Positions 34,606 through 45,103 of a stretch of DNA of 64,000 nt are shown piece by piece; within the stretch, counting starts at the first letter, position 1, and every line of letters starts with the position of its first letter. The translations under genes were made by a program, and so were the position numbers. The stretch is taken from the NCBI GenBank assembly GCA_910591455.2, contig OU342821.1, positions 5,684,501 through 5,748,500 of the forward strand. The letters are read 5' to 3'. The DNA comes from Pholis gunnellus. Lineage: Eukaryota > Chordata > Actinopteri > Perciformes > Pholidae. The notes under the pieces were generated by a model, which did not search any database, was not told the DNA's origin, and saw only the letters and a list, made by a program, of their open reading frames with translations.

Positions 34606-37600
34606 GTAGGTACCTCCTAAACTTCTGCCTAAACCCTGTTGTGTGCCTTTTCTAATTTGTTTTTATTATATTCGCAAAGGGTCTGTATAACTGAAAGAAA
34701 TCCTTCTAGAACCCAGAAGGTCATTTAACAACACTCACTGCCGGTTTGAACGCTTTACTGGAATCCTCAAAGACTCTTCAGTCCATCTTTACCAAAGCAA
34801 TGTTTTCTTTGCGGGACACCTGTATTACAAATCAAGCAACACCTCTACAATCTCTACCGACTCCTGGGGGAAATATCTGGCTCTTTAGCTGCTAAATGCT
34901 CCACTCTGGTCAACTAAAATCTCTGTCTGCTGTGTGGGGCTCAGCAGGTAGTGTACAGTGGGTTTTTAGAGCTGCCTGTTGCTGCCGAATGCGACACTAT
35001 GAGAAAAGTGAGAGTGGAAACATTCAACAGTAGGTTCATCACTACAAATGATTGCAAAGTATCCATTACAGACAGTTTAATACAATTATACTTTTTTTTA
35101 ATATTTACTTTTGTAGAACACATCAACAAACATCGACACTGCCATTATGTTATGTTTATATACACAACAGAAATGTGGCTGACCTCCAGCTGTTTAGCTT
35201 CTGCAGTGATGTAGAAGAGGACTTGAGGGTGTGTCAGTACACCGTGACATCACTGGTCACTACCTTGAAACTACCAGAAAAGGTTATAAACTGCTTTTCT
35301 TTTAGATAAACGTACCTATGATAAAACATCTTGTGAGTTGCAATTCAGGAGACAAAACGATCTTTTATATGGTGCAGTGTCTGTAATACAATATAATAAG
35401 AGTCTTTGAGGATTTTGGAAATACTTCCAAAAAACAGTTTAAAGTCAAACAAACTACTGGGGTTTTGAAAGACTGTCATAGATTTACAGTATCTTTCAGA
35501 AAAACAAGTCTTTACGGTGCTCTGTGACTTGAATGCAATGCTAATATACGGAGAGGCACAAAATGGGGTGTAACTCCAGCAAAAATGACAAAAAAGGAAC
35601 TTTAAATGATGGATCTGCTTTATCATATGAATCTAAAAAGAGGAATTTAAATGATTTAGAAATTAATTGATGTCATAATGAGCACTCAAATGATTAATTC
35701 GATTCATTTTCTTGAAGAGGCCTGCTTTAATCTGAAAAATTATTAAAATGTTAATAAAAGAATTATACAGTCATGCAAAGGCAAGACTGAATAGAAATTA
35801 ACTAATTAAGGATTAGTCTGCTGATGATGTCAAACATTACTGTAGATATGAGCTACGCTATCAGGAGCTCAAGAAAAGGTCCACTTCTAGCAACTCATAA
35901 TGCAATCATTTAAATGTAATTAAAACCCATGATGTAATAAAAAACACATTGTGTAAGAAAGCCATGAGCGCATAACGGAGTAACAGTTTTGTGCTTGTTA
36001 TGTAACAAGTTATTACATTATGAGAAGATTGTAACATTATAAACTAAGCAAAACAAAAATTAGAACCTTTACAGAGATGAAATGCTAAATATATGTTCCA
36101 TACAGGAGTCATTATGTATTTATATTATATATCTAATTATATTAGTATGTGCAAAATATTTCACATGCTAAGAATCACCTGGTTTATTAAACTCAGCATT
36201 TGCTTTAAATTAAGGATTCCTCTTGCTTCATGTAAAACTAGAAGGGTTCCTATGCTTTATTCAACTTTTTTTTTTGCTTAATTTATAATGTAATAATGTT
36301 ATCATGATGTAATAACGTATTACATGATGCACAAGAGTGTTTCTACGTTATGCACGCATGGCTTTCTTAGCTTTTATTACATGTATGCTGACGTTAATGC
36401 GCAGTTATTACATTATGAGTCGCTACATCCACTGAGCCCGATATTCTCAACTTCATATTCAATTAATGACACCGACATTTTTGTCAGACTCTGTCAAAGA
36501 AGGAGATAACAGCGATGTTATCGCAGGCGTAAGAGAGGACAGAGCCCAACCATTGTGAAGCCTAATCTAAGATCTTAATTGCCTCTGAAATAACACTCAT
36601 GACTTGACTGAGATAAGTGATTGTCAGTGTGGTCCGGTGTGTATTTAAGGGTGATAGTCTGTCAGCAGTTACCTCCCAGGTCACAGATGGTGAGATTATT
36701 TCTGCAAAGTGTATTTTGTTACACAAGCTGTAATCTTATTGAAGGAAGGCACAATCTATTATACAGGATGGAGGGGGACGTGGAGGAAACAAATTCTCTG
36801 GACAAATAATAATATGTTTTATCTTTTACGCTCTCTTTTTTTTTTGCCAGTGTGTTCTATTCACAACCAGCCACATTAAAGGACCCAATTTGTAAACGGT
36901 GTAAACAAAAGGGTCGCTCTACCAAAAAGCGGGAGCTGCTGTCTGTCCTGAATTGATAACCAGGTCTTTTGACACAGGGATTAAGACTACACAATAACCA
37001 AGTTATTGAAGTTTGACTTTAGTTTAACTTTCATGGTTATGTCATTATTCTTGAAACATTTTGCTAAAAGGGCTTTTTGTCAGAAGACATTTTGACATGT
37101 CACACAGGTGTAACTAATATTTATACTGTCAATATCTCCACATTCCGCCCTAATTTACATTAGTGATATAGCTAAACGTAGTCTGCTCAAACTACATGTG
37201 GTAATGCCTAAAATTTATTTTAATAACGCAAAGAGTCGACCTGTGAGGCTGCACTTGTTCATATGGTGTTTTGAGCTAAATGCTATCGCTAACGTTCCCG
37301 CAATGACAATGTTAAGACCACAAATGTCCAACTCCTGGTGGTGCAACGGGGAAAGTCTAGGATCAAAGTCATTTGGATTCATCATCTAGAAACTATGTAT
37401 GTATGTACAAAGTTCTTTTTCAATCCATCCAGTAGATGTTAAGACATTTCAATCAAAAAGTGCTGTGACAGTGTAAATTAGACTTACTGGAAATTGTAGT
37501 TCGTCACATTTTTGTCAAGATTTATTCAATTTTAGTAGAATTCTAGTCAAGGCTATAGTCATATCATTCTCGGAAAGGTTCATGGTACTGTAATGGATTT

Positions 37601-40600
37601 AAAAATTCCAATGAGAAGTAAGCACGCCTTGAACTATGTGTCAAGGCATCTAGACTAAGAATGCGTCACTGACTTACGAGTAATTCTTTCATGCCTTATA
37701 TCATTATTGGTTATCAGACAATGAAATACCCAGCAAAGACACTTTTTATATATTTCTGAGGAATCTGCATGTTTCACTCAATAGAACTCTGATTTAATAC
37801 ATCAGCAGTTATAAAGATGTGTAAACTGCGGTATCGTTAAGGCAGACGAGCATTATCATTATCATATATTATTATGAAGGTGTGGCTGCTCTTGTGTCTA
37901 GAGGAAAGGTCAGGGGATCACCAAAGTCTGGATTCAACCATGAATATCTGATTTCAGGGCAATCCATCAAATAGTTGTTGAGCTATTTCAGTCTGGACCA
38001 AAGTGGTGGACTGACCAGCTGACCATGTATGTGACAGACAGAACAACATTGCCATTCACAGAGCCGTGCCGCTATCAAGGCTAAAAATACAGACTGAGCC
38101 TTTTTTTATGATGTAGCTCTGACAGCAACCCCCCCCTGTGGGTTACTATTGTAGCTATTGTGATGCAATAGCTGTTGAGGCCTGAATCATTGGTATAATG
38201 ATGCTTGATGATACGTTTTCCTCTATGAACACAACACCAGGCAGGACCTGCATCTTTCCCCGCTGTCCCTCGACTCTACTGCTGCTCGCATTTCTCAGAA
38301 GGGACATCAAGAAATTCAATTACAAGCAACCAAAGAGAGCAAATAAAACACCACGCCGGAGCAGAATAGGCTTCGACTGTGAGAAGAAATGAAATGAACC
38401 AAACCATTGCTCCCTCATATGAAAGCTATTACAGATAGCAAGCGCGAGGCTTAATGGGCTGTAATGCCTGTAGGTATCCTCAGTCACCCTGTAGCCTCCC
38501 AAGGCAGCCAGTCATCGGAGAATAGCTACGCATTTCAATTGAGACAGACCTTCACGGCTCACAGCGCAGCGCTCTGAGGCACTGATAGTCTGAGATTCCA
38601 AGAGAGAGGTGTTTGAAAAACTACTGTATTTTTCCTGAGTGCTTCAGATGGTGTGCCTGTTTTGAGCTGCAGCACACGGTGGTCGCCGCAACCATGCCGG
38701 CCAATCACTTGCACAGTATGCTTATAGAACCCATAAAAGGAGGGGACTGCTGCTCATCAATGGCACCATGTAAAGCCGCTGTGAAGTGTTGCTTTTGTGA
38801 AAATTTGGTTTTGCACATTGGTTTATGGAAATTATCCCAAAGGGGTTGGATGGAGTTGAGTTCAGGGCTCAATTAAGTTCTTCCTCAACAAACTTGGAAT
38901 ACCATTTCTTTATGCACCTGGCTTTGTGCTCGGTGGGTTTAAACAGGAAGGGGGCCAAACACAAACTGGTGCCTCAAAGTTGGAGACACACTCATCTCGC
39001 ATAGCCAGACCTATCTCCACAGAGCTATGTGTCAAAAGGTCCCACACGTTACCATTCTGCTTTGGGGGGGGGGGGGATGCTCTAACTTGTTAGTATTTCT
39101 TTGAACCAATCACAATCGTCTTGGGCAGCGCTAAGCACAGAATGTAGCAACGGTGCACTTGTTCAAATAGATAGCACAGATAGCGGAAAAGGAAAAAAAT
39201 GCTGCGTGAGATACATGGCAAATGGCAGGCTTCTACCCCACAGTCTACACCCAGGGAGTCAGATTGGAAACATACTAAACTAAAATATCATGTATGTTGT
39301 AGCATCAAGATTACTTTAATTTGGAACTAATGGGCCCAAATCATGAAAAACAGCTCCAGTCAAAAAGTATATGTAGTATGTGGAGTGGCGTGTCCACAAA
39401 CCTTTGGCCATATAGCGGAACTCAGTGGCCAACTTACAATTCATCTTTACAAAATTCCTAATACTCATACGGGTTTTAGATTTTCTCCAAACATTATATG
39501 TTAAAAAACCTTTTGTTAGTATTGACACAACCCAGGAAATGCAGTACTGGACCCAAATGCAGACAAAGCAGGCAAGTTCAGTGATTTAATGCCGATGGAA
39601 AGTATATATCTAGACTTACAGACAGGTGGGTACGGGTTCACAGGTTCAGGGTCTGGTTCAGGTTACAGAAGCTTGGAAGAAAAAACATTACAACCTTGAA
39701 GAACTGGCTTGTAGTGAATGGAACTGGGACCAGTACATGAACTGAGAGGCTGATGAGTAAATGAGATGCAGGTCAAGGGGGTGAGTGGGGAAGGCCTGGT
39801 AATTGCAGATCAGATGAGGAATGTGGGAACAGGTGTGTAGATGGGCGGGGCAATCAGGTGATGGGGAAAGGAGGGAAAGTCAGAGGGCATCTGGTGGACG
39901 GATGGAAAATGGCAATGAAGGGGCCTGGGGAATTGGGAATGTGGCTGGAGAGGAGGGACAGAGAGATGAACTGAGACAATTAGTTTACTAAAATACTGTA
40001 AATTTAGAGAAACGTTCAGCTTTGATGGAGGTATGCACTCCCTTTGCGCTTTCTATTTTTAGCTGGGACTTAGTATTGTGGTGGATAGCTGTCTGTTTCC
40101 ATTCGTATTTTGATTTGTCGTTGTCTGTGTGTGCTCTTTAGGATCGATCTTCCCGTCTTGTAAGCCTCCTGAAACCATCTTTAAGATAACCTTCTGGCTG
40201 GGATACCTCAACAGCTGCATCAACCCAATTATCTACCCATGCTTCAGCCGGGAGTTCAAAAAAGCCTTCCACAACGTGCTCCGTGGACGCTGCCTGAGAA
40301 CTGGGGTGCTGGCTGCCAAACCACAAGGACACATCGCCACCCACTCCTCCAGTCCTGGTCCCACGTCCAATACCTCTGACGTCTCAGCCCAAAACCGCGT
40401 CACTGCTTCCTCGTGGGGTTGCTGCGGGCCGCTGTCAGCCTCCTCGTCGTCGGTCTGTCGTCCGGATCAGGCTCAAATCCAGAGTAAGAGTCTGCTGAAG
40501 GCGTGGTGTCTCTCGGCAAGTGAAACGCCGGAACCGGAGAACCCCTCAGGTCACAGATCGGCCAAGGTCTTACGCCTTTCTCTCGGCATTGCAGGAGAGG

Positions 40601-40608
40601 CTGTTTGA
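33687..40608 (+). CDS. adra1a: Alpha-1A adrenergic receptor (class A GPCR), complete CDS
   Basis: Coding exons 33687-34605 and 40142-40608 join in phase 1 (G|GA) to give 461 residues; human ADRA1A has 466. A Gq-coupled plasma-membrane receptor for noradrenaline and adrenaline is expected. Visible hallmarks are two N-glycosylation sequons (N6-T-S, N18-C-S), N50 (1.50), D78 (2.50), C105 (3.25), amine-binding D112 (3.32), DRY 129-131, S194 and S198 (5.42, 5.46) in FSALGSFYIP, CWLPFF 296-301 and NPIIY 334-338. SYPLRYP, RRGL, EEPGYALFSALGSF and the C-terminal SLGIAGEAV favour the 1A subtype over 1B and 1D. The single intron after TM6 is typical of the alpha-1 group. The ATG at 33687 has A at -3 and G at +4. 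An in-frame ATG at 33630 would add 19 residues. Position 6.31 is Glu where mammals have Lys. The aa/ab paralogue is not resolved. Confidence 0.95.
34610..35885. other. adra1a intron 2, left part, nothing recognised
   Basis: AT-rich intronic sequence with no coding exon or clear repeat. Confidence 0.5.
35888..36425. mobile_element. Fold-back MITE with TA flanks (Tc1/mariner-type)
   Basis: Imperfect inverted arms of about 150 bases flank a centre of roughly 220 bases. The left end TAGCAACTCATAATG matches the reverse complement of the right end TAGCGACTCATAATG at 14 of 15. Further in, AAGAAAGCCATGAGCGCATA pairs with AAGAAAGCCATGCGTGCATA, and AAGTTATTACATTATGA with ACGTTATTACATCATGA. TA dinucleotides flank both ends (35888-35889, 36424-36425), the target duplication of Tc1/mariner insertions. 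No transposase is encoded. The superfamily is inferred from the TA and structure. Confidence 0.75.
37350..37460 (+). repeat. Dispersed repeat copy 4 (partial)
   Basis: It contains AAAGTCATTTGGATTCATCA and CAATCCATCCAGTAGATGTT, blocks shared with copies 2 and 5. It is a truncated copy in adra1a intron 2. Confidence 0.45.
37890..38090 (+). repeat. Dispersed repeat copy 5 ('gaccaaagtggtggac' family)
   Basis: It contains GGTCAGGGGATCACCAAAGT, CAATCCATCAAATAGTTGTT, GACCAAAGTGGTGGACTGAC and ATTGCCATTCACAGAGCC. It is collinear with 26690-26960, which supports a shared repeat family. Confidence 0.6.
38680..39418 (-). mobile_element. Tc1-like element remnant, interrupted by another repeat
   Basis: The right end reads GGAGTGGCGTGTCCACAAAC then CTTTGGCCATATAG, the usual end of a teleost Tc1-related family. 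The interior has GGGGTTGGATGGAGTTGAGT, CAAAGTTGGAGACACACTC and GTTGTAGCATCAAGATTACT in family order. The expected continuity between about 38994 and 39280 is broken by a different repeat. Frames are degraded and no full transposase remains. Confidence 0.6.
38994..39280. mobile_element. Repeat inserted into the Tc1-like element
   Basis: The insert holds CTCGCATAGCCAGACCTATC, CTCCACAGAGCTATGTG, ACCAATCACAATCGTCTTGG and GCAGCGCTAAGC. These words occur in this order in a very common percomorph repeat. The surrounding Tc1-like sequence resumes after it. The family class is not known to me and the ends are approximate. Confidence 0.55.
39530..39975. repeat. Fish interspersed repeat in adra1a intron 2
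   Basis: It opens TTGACACAACCCAGGAAATG, then TGAACTGAGAGGCTGATGAG, GGAACAGGTGTGTAGATGGG and CGGGGCAATCAGGTGATGGG, an order I recognise from a widespread teleost repeat. It ends shortly before the second coding exon. Confidence 0.5.
40142..40608 (+). CDS. adra1a: adra1a coding exon 2 (TM7 and C-terminal tail)
   Basis: The acceptor TGTGTGTGCTCTTTAG ends at 40141 and the exon continues codon 307 as G|GA. It encodes SIFPSCKPPETIFKITFWLG, TM7 with NPIIY, helix 8 FKKAFHNVLRG and a serine-rich tail with SKSLL. The tail ends SLGIAGEAV, resembling the mammalian 1A terminus. Stop TGA at 40606-40608. Confidence 0.95.
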
Positions 40609-41095
40609 TCGGCATGTGGATGCGACGGTGGAATTTTAAAGCATCCAGCCTTGTGCTTCGTGGAAACTCTTGCGTAACATCTTTTGCATGCATACATAAA
40701 TCCCTCAAAGGCGTCAGAGTGCAGCGCCAGCGAGCAGTGAGACTTGCCTCCAGAGCGGGCAGACGATAACTCTGTTGCCTATAGGCTTCATGCCAGTGTA
40801 AATGCCTGAAGTGTCAAAAAAATATGTCTTGGGAAAGTGAACGAGGAATATTTTGCCTACACTCAACAGCCAGCAACACTTGAATAGAGGCCGAGCACTA
40901 CGTGTCAACGTGTTCAATAGGAGCTACTTAGTGATCAACAGGAAGAACACTGTGGAGTATGAGTATGAAGTGACTTTTGCAATATATTACAACAGTCTTT
41001 GGTTAAAAGGTGCATTGGGTGGATGTATGGACACACGGCTTGGAGGAATCTCTATCTGCACTTGAAAGGGAATAAAACAGATAAGATAATCTCAT
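40609..41095 (+). other. adra1a: adra1a 3' UTR (inferred)
   Basis: AATAAA at 41071-41076 is the first canonical polyadenylation hexamer after the stop. The 3' UTR would be about 480 bases. A longer form using AATAAA at about 41547 is possible. Confidence 0.45.
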
Positions 41096-43679
41096 TGAAA
41101 TGGCATTGTAAAAGAACTCCAGAGACCTGATTTCTTTAAACATTCGTGGTATTTCTGCAGATTGCACAAAAGCCCTGAAGGGCGGGATACTCTTAAATCC
41201 CGGCACAATTAGCACTCACTGACAGCTCTGAGAAAGTGGAATCTGGTGTAAGAGTGGCTGTTTTACACGTGTGAACGCCGCTTTAAGGGGACAAAACATG
41301 CGCAGGTATCTGATTTTAAAATAACTGTCACGCATTTGTTTTTTAAAAGAACAGTTAGAAATGGTTGGAGGGAAGAGATATCAGTTGTTATGTGGCTGTG
41401 GGATAAATAACAATATAGTGCAGTCTCAAACAAACAAAACCCCTCTGAAGCTTTCAATGGACACTTTTTTGTTTTTGTTGAGGCTGCATCAAAGATGCGT
41501 TGAATCGACTTTTAATGTTTGACATGGTAGCTTGTGGTGCAGTTGAATAAATGAACAGGTGTCTGATGGTTTTCTCTATTTTTGAATACTGCTGTCCTGT
41601 CGGTGCAGTTCTCCGGAGTTGTGTCTTCCCCGTGCAAACACGGAAAAATACTGTATCATTTTCTGGTGTTTAAAACTGGTTTATGAGTAATTCAGTAGAG
41701 AATCTTTAAATGATATTCACTGTACTGGGATGAAACACATACGTACTATCGTTTCAGCTTTTTCAGTAACCACTGTGTTGCATTACAGCACAGCACAAGC
41801 CTGTTCTCTCCTTTCTTTGGACTGGAAATCAAGCTATCAGCACACTACAACATCCGGTGAATCCGTGTTAATGATTATCTAGCATTAGCAATGTGCTTTC
41901 CTGTGCGGTGACAAGAGTGTGTAGATGAAGCACTCGCTTTTTAAATTTTACTCATGTAGCGGCTGCCTAGTTAGCTTGCTAACGTTAGCCTGCTAATTCC
42001 ACCATGTTTTAATGCTAAATTGGTAAATAAACAGAACAGCGAGCTGGTGGGCCCCTGCTATCCGCCACTAGGGGACTACAGCTGGCACTCGCTCTCATGC
42101 CGGCAAAGTAGTCTTCCAGCAGCTGGTGTAATTCAGTAAATCCATCAAATTCAGTGCTGCGTCGAGGCTTTCGTCATAAAGAAGTGGGTCTTAGCCCCTT
42201 GCCCACTTTTTTTTGCACTTTTCAAAATGATGCAGTGGGTGGACTTAGGCTCAAACCTAAAAGAAGCCAAAAAACACTGAGGCGTTGCAGAGGAGGTGGG
42301 TTCATCGCTACGAGTGACCCCTTCCACATTATACTGAATTATTGTCGATTCATAAAATGTTGATAAAAGGATCTTTAAATCTTGCTTTTACACTAGTATC
42401 CAAGGCCAGAAATAAATTTGCACCTGTGGCCTTGTGATGGAAGGACATTGCTGCGAGGTTGTTGGCATTCGGTTCACATCATGAAATGGTGGGTAGCTTA
42501 ATTAACTTTGAATAAACCAAATCACTGCTGCAATAGAGGCTATAAAAATAAATCACTACAACTTTTAATAAAAGGGTGCTTGAGTATCATGACACAGGAA
42601 GCCCTTCATCAACAATGAAGACTCCCAACGAATTTAAATCTCTCTGAGAAACTATTATTGCAAGGCGATTGTATAAGATTGCATTATACTTTGTGCATGT
42701 CTCTGGTGTCTGTTGGAATTTCATCAATTAACAAAAAAAAGCCCACTATATCACACAAATTCCTAAACAAACATTGTGTGGTCCAGTGTCCAGACAACGT
42801 GAGCGTTTCATGAAGAAACATGTCGTGAAAATTGATTAATAGCTTTAAAAAGACACATATTTAGGTTGTCTGATCTGCTTTAAGAAGTTGTCATACGTTT
42901 TGTTCTTCCCTATAAATCCTTTGCCTCCTCCCGTTACAGAGCTGTTGTTCTCTGCTGTGCTTTGATTAAAGGCATCTTTTGTGCCCTCCAGACATCATAT
43001 CAGTGATGAATGCCTGAGAATGCTTATCTGGGAAATGCAGGGCGTTGAAAAGGGTTTCTAGAAGACGGATGATTTTGTCATTTCACAATCACCTGGGGAA
43101 AGGTCGGAAGAAGAGTAACCTTCATTCTGCATCGTTGTACTTCAACATTATGGCATTGTGCAACCGTTCAGGAGGATAACGCCCCTGTTTAAACTCCCAC
43201 ACTTTACATCACTGTAACTATCTCGGACAACTAATAAACATGCAGCTCCCGTTTTCTGACATTATGCGGCCAGGTACTCAATGTTACACTGCATTAGGCG
43301 ACAAGTACAGCAGAAAGAGATGCATTGACTTTTCATTAGAGAGGCATGGCTGAATAAATATGTTAGTAAATACAATGAAATTTCACGCTTGGAATTATAA
43401 CGCTTTTTTATACATTACATAAAATCCGTTTCAGTCTGAAAGTATAACCATGGAAAATGAATTTTCATCTCCAGTGACTTTATCCTCATGTTTGAATGTC
43501 AAAGCAACATAACACAATTCATCCTCGCCTTTCTTTTCTGTTTGGCTAAAATTCACAGCATTGCACAGCAGACGCTGCCTTCAAAGAGCAAAGAAACCTT
43601 AGAAAAAATAATGATGCATGAGGGGATGACAGTACTAGAGGGACACTAGTAGATGGAGGTTCATCAAGAACCATCTACC

Positions 43680-44480
43680 CGCCTTATGAGAACAGTGACA
43701 TTGTGGGGACTCATCTTATTCAGGGGGACAAATTGGGAACAATTGCACATCCCCATAATGTAAATTGTTTTAGTGTGTGAAGACATGGTTTAAGGTTAGG
43801 GTCCAGCTAAATTTAGGGTAAGATTAGGCAATGGGTGAGGATTAGGCTGGTAGTGGCTAGACGTTTAAGGTAATTCCAGGAAATTAGGGAAGTAAGGCCA
43901 AATCCCAATGTCCCCCCCAAGGCCTTAGACCCTGAACCCTCAGGGTCTATATAATATAATGTACAATTGTGGGTAATTTATTTTTTTTTACTCCCTAATT
44001 TGAACGTCTTCAAGGCTCTTTCCTCACAAGGAGAGAGGTCATTTTAATTCATCTATTTACTCGTTTTTGTCAGAACAGCTTCAGTGACCAAATGAAATGT
44101 TTGATGAATAAATCTGTGTAATGTAACCTCTGCTTCCATTCCTCTGAATTCATGTGTTTTGATGTTCCATCTTTAACCCTTAATGTTTCTGAGTAAATGT
44201 AATTTGCCAGGCTGAACACCCATGTGCCGTCCTCTTTGTTTACCTTTGTTACGAACTGTGGGTAATTCCCTTGGGCAAAGTCTGCAAAACTGCAGACTTG
44301 TTCATAAAGGGCTCAAAATATCTGGGGGACAGTGGGACAGCCCCTAAACCCTCACGGACCCTTACAGGAGCGCTCCTCAAAGTCTGTTAGTGTGGCGATT
44401 GGGATTGGGCCTCAGTCAATGTAATGTCCCCAAAAGTCGTGAAAACAAGAACGTGTGTGTGTGTGTGTGTGTTTGTGTGA
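43680..44480. repeat. Fish 'tccccac' repeat split by a DNA element
   Basis: The outer sequence has ACATTGTGGGGACTCATC, GGTTTAAGGTTAGGGTCCAG and, on the far side of an insert, CAGTCAATGTAATGTCCCCA then AAAACAAGAACGTGTGTGTG. These are the two halves of a widespread teleost repeat ending in a GT microsatellite. The insert is listed separately. Confidence 0.6.
43895..44412. mobile_element. Short DNA transposon with AGGCCCAATCCCAAT-type ends
   Basis: The left end is AGGCCAAATCCCAAT. The right end, reverse-complemented, is AGGCCCAATCCCAAT, 14 of 15 identical. The 518-base interior has runs like CCTTAGACCCTGAACCCTCA and no coding capacity. It interrupts an older repeat whose halves continue on each side. 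No clear target duplication is visible, so the superfamily stays open. Confidence 0.65.
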
Positions 44481-44691
44481 CGAGCAGTCGAATGGTGTTG
44501 TTCCGGCTCCCATCATTTATGGAAATAAATGCATCAGATTCCTACTAAACATGCGGCTCTCATTGTCAGCACCTCATTCAAACAGTGTTGAAGCAGCTGT
44601 CATATCAAAGCAAACGCTGTCGTGATGAATGGATCCAGGCTTCCATTACTACAAAGACAAGCGTGTGCCGTTTAACCTAATCAGTCGCCTT

Positions 44692-44724
44692 AGTTGTTAC
44701 GTCACGATGTCTCTGCACTGATGT
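44692..44724. repeat. 33-bp direct repeat, copy A
   Basis: It starts AGTTGTTACGTCACGATGTC and is identical over 33 bases to 45071-45103. It contains TTACGTCA, a CRE/ATF-like octamer. Confidence 0.9.
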
Positions 44725-45070
44725 AGCAAAGAACTGTTTCATTACAAATCGGCGATCATGATTAATAACGACATTAAGCAGCGAGCAAAGCAGATGACAA
44801 GAATTGTAAGTGCGTCAGGGAGCCAAAGGAGCATCATTATTTCCGACGAGGAAAGTATCATTTGTGTTATGCGTCAAACAGGAAGACTTTCACGAAACTT
44901 CTTCTGACAGTCTTCTCTTCTCGAGTTCTTCCAAGTGACTGAGCATAGAGTTGAAATTCTATTGACACTCTCAGAAGACATAACTTGTGTATGTGGGAAA
45001 GCAACTACACCAAATCCACCCACTGCTTAAGTGCTGCTTAATGAAACTCTCTCGTATGCAAAATCTCCTC

Positions 45071-45103
45071 AGTTGTTACGTCACGATGTCTCTGCACTGA
45101 TGT
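45071..45103. repeat. 33-bp direct repeat, copy B
   Basis: Exact copy of 44692-44724, start-to-start distance 379 bases. Flanking sequence outside the 33 bases is not obviously shared. Confidence 0.9.

Noticed and set aside
42065..42078. CCACTAGGGGACTA as a CTCF site
   Set aside because: The GGC part of the core is disrupted (GAC), so binding is doubtful.
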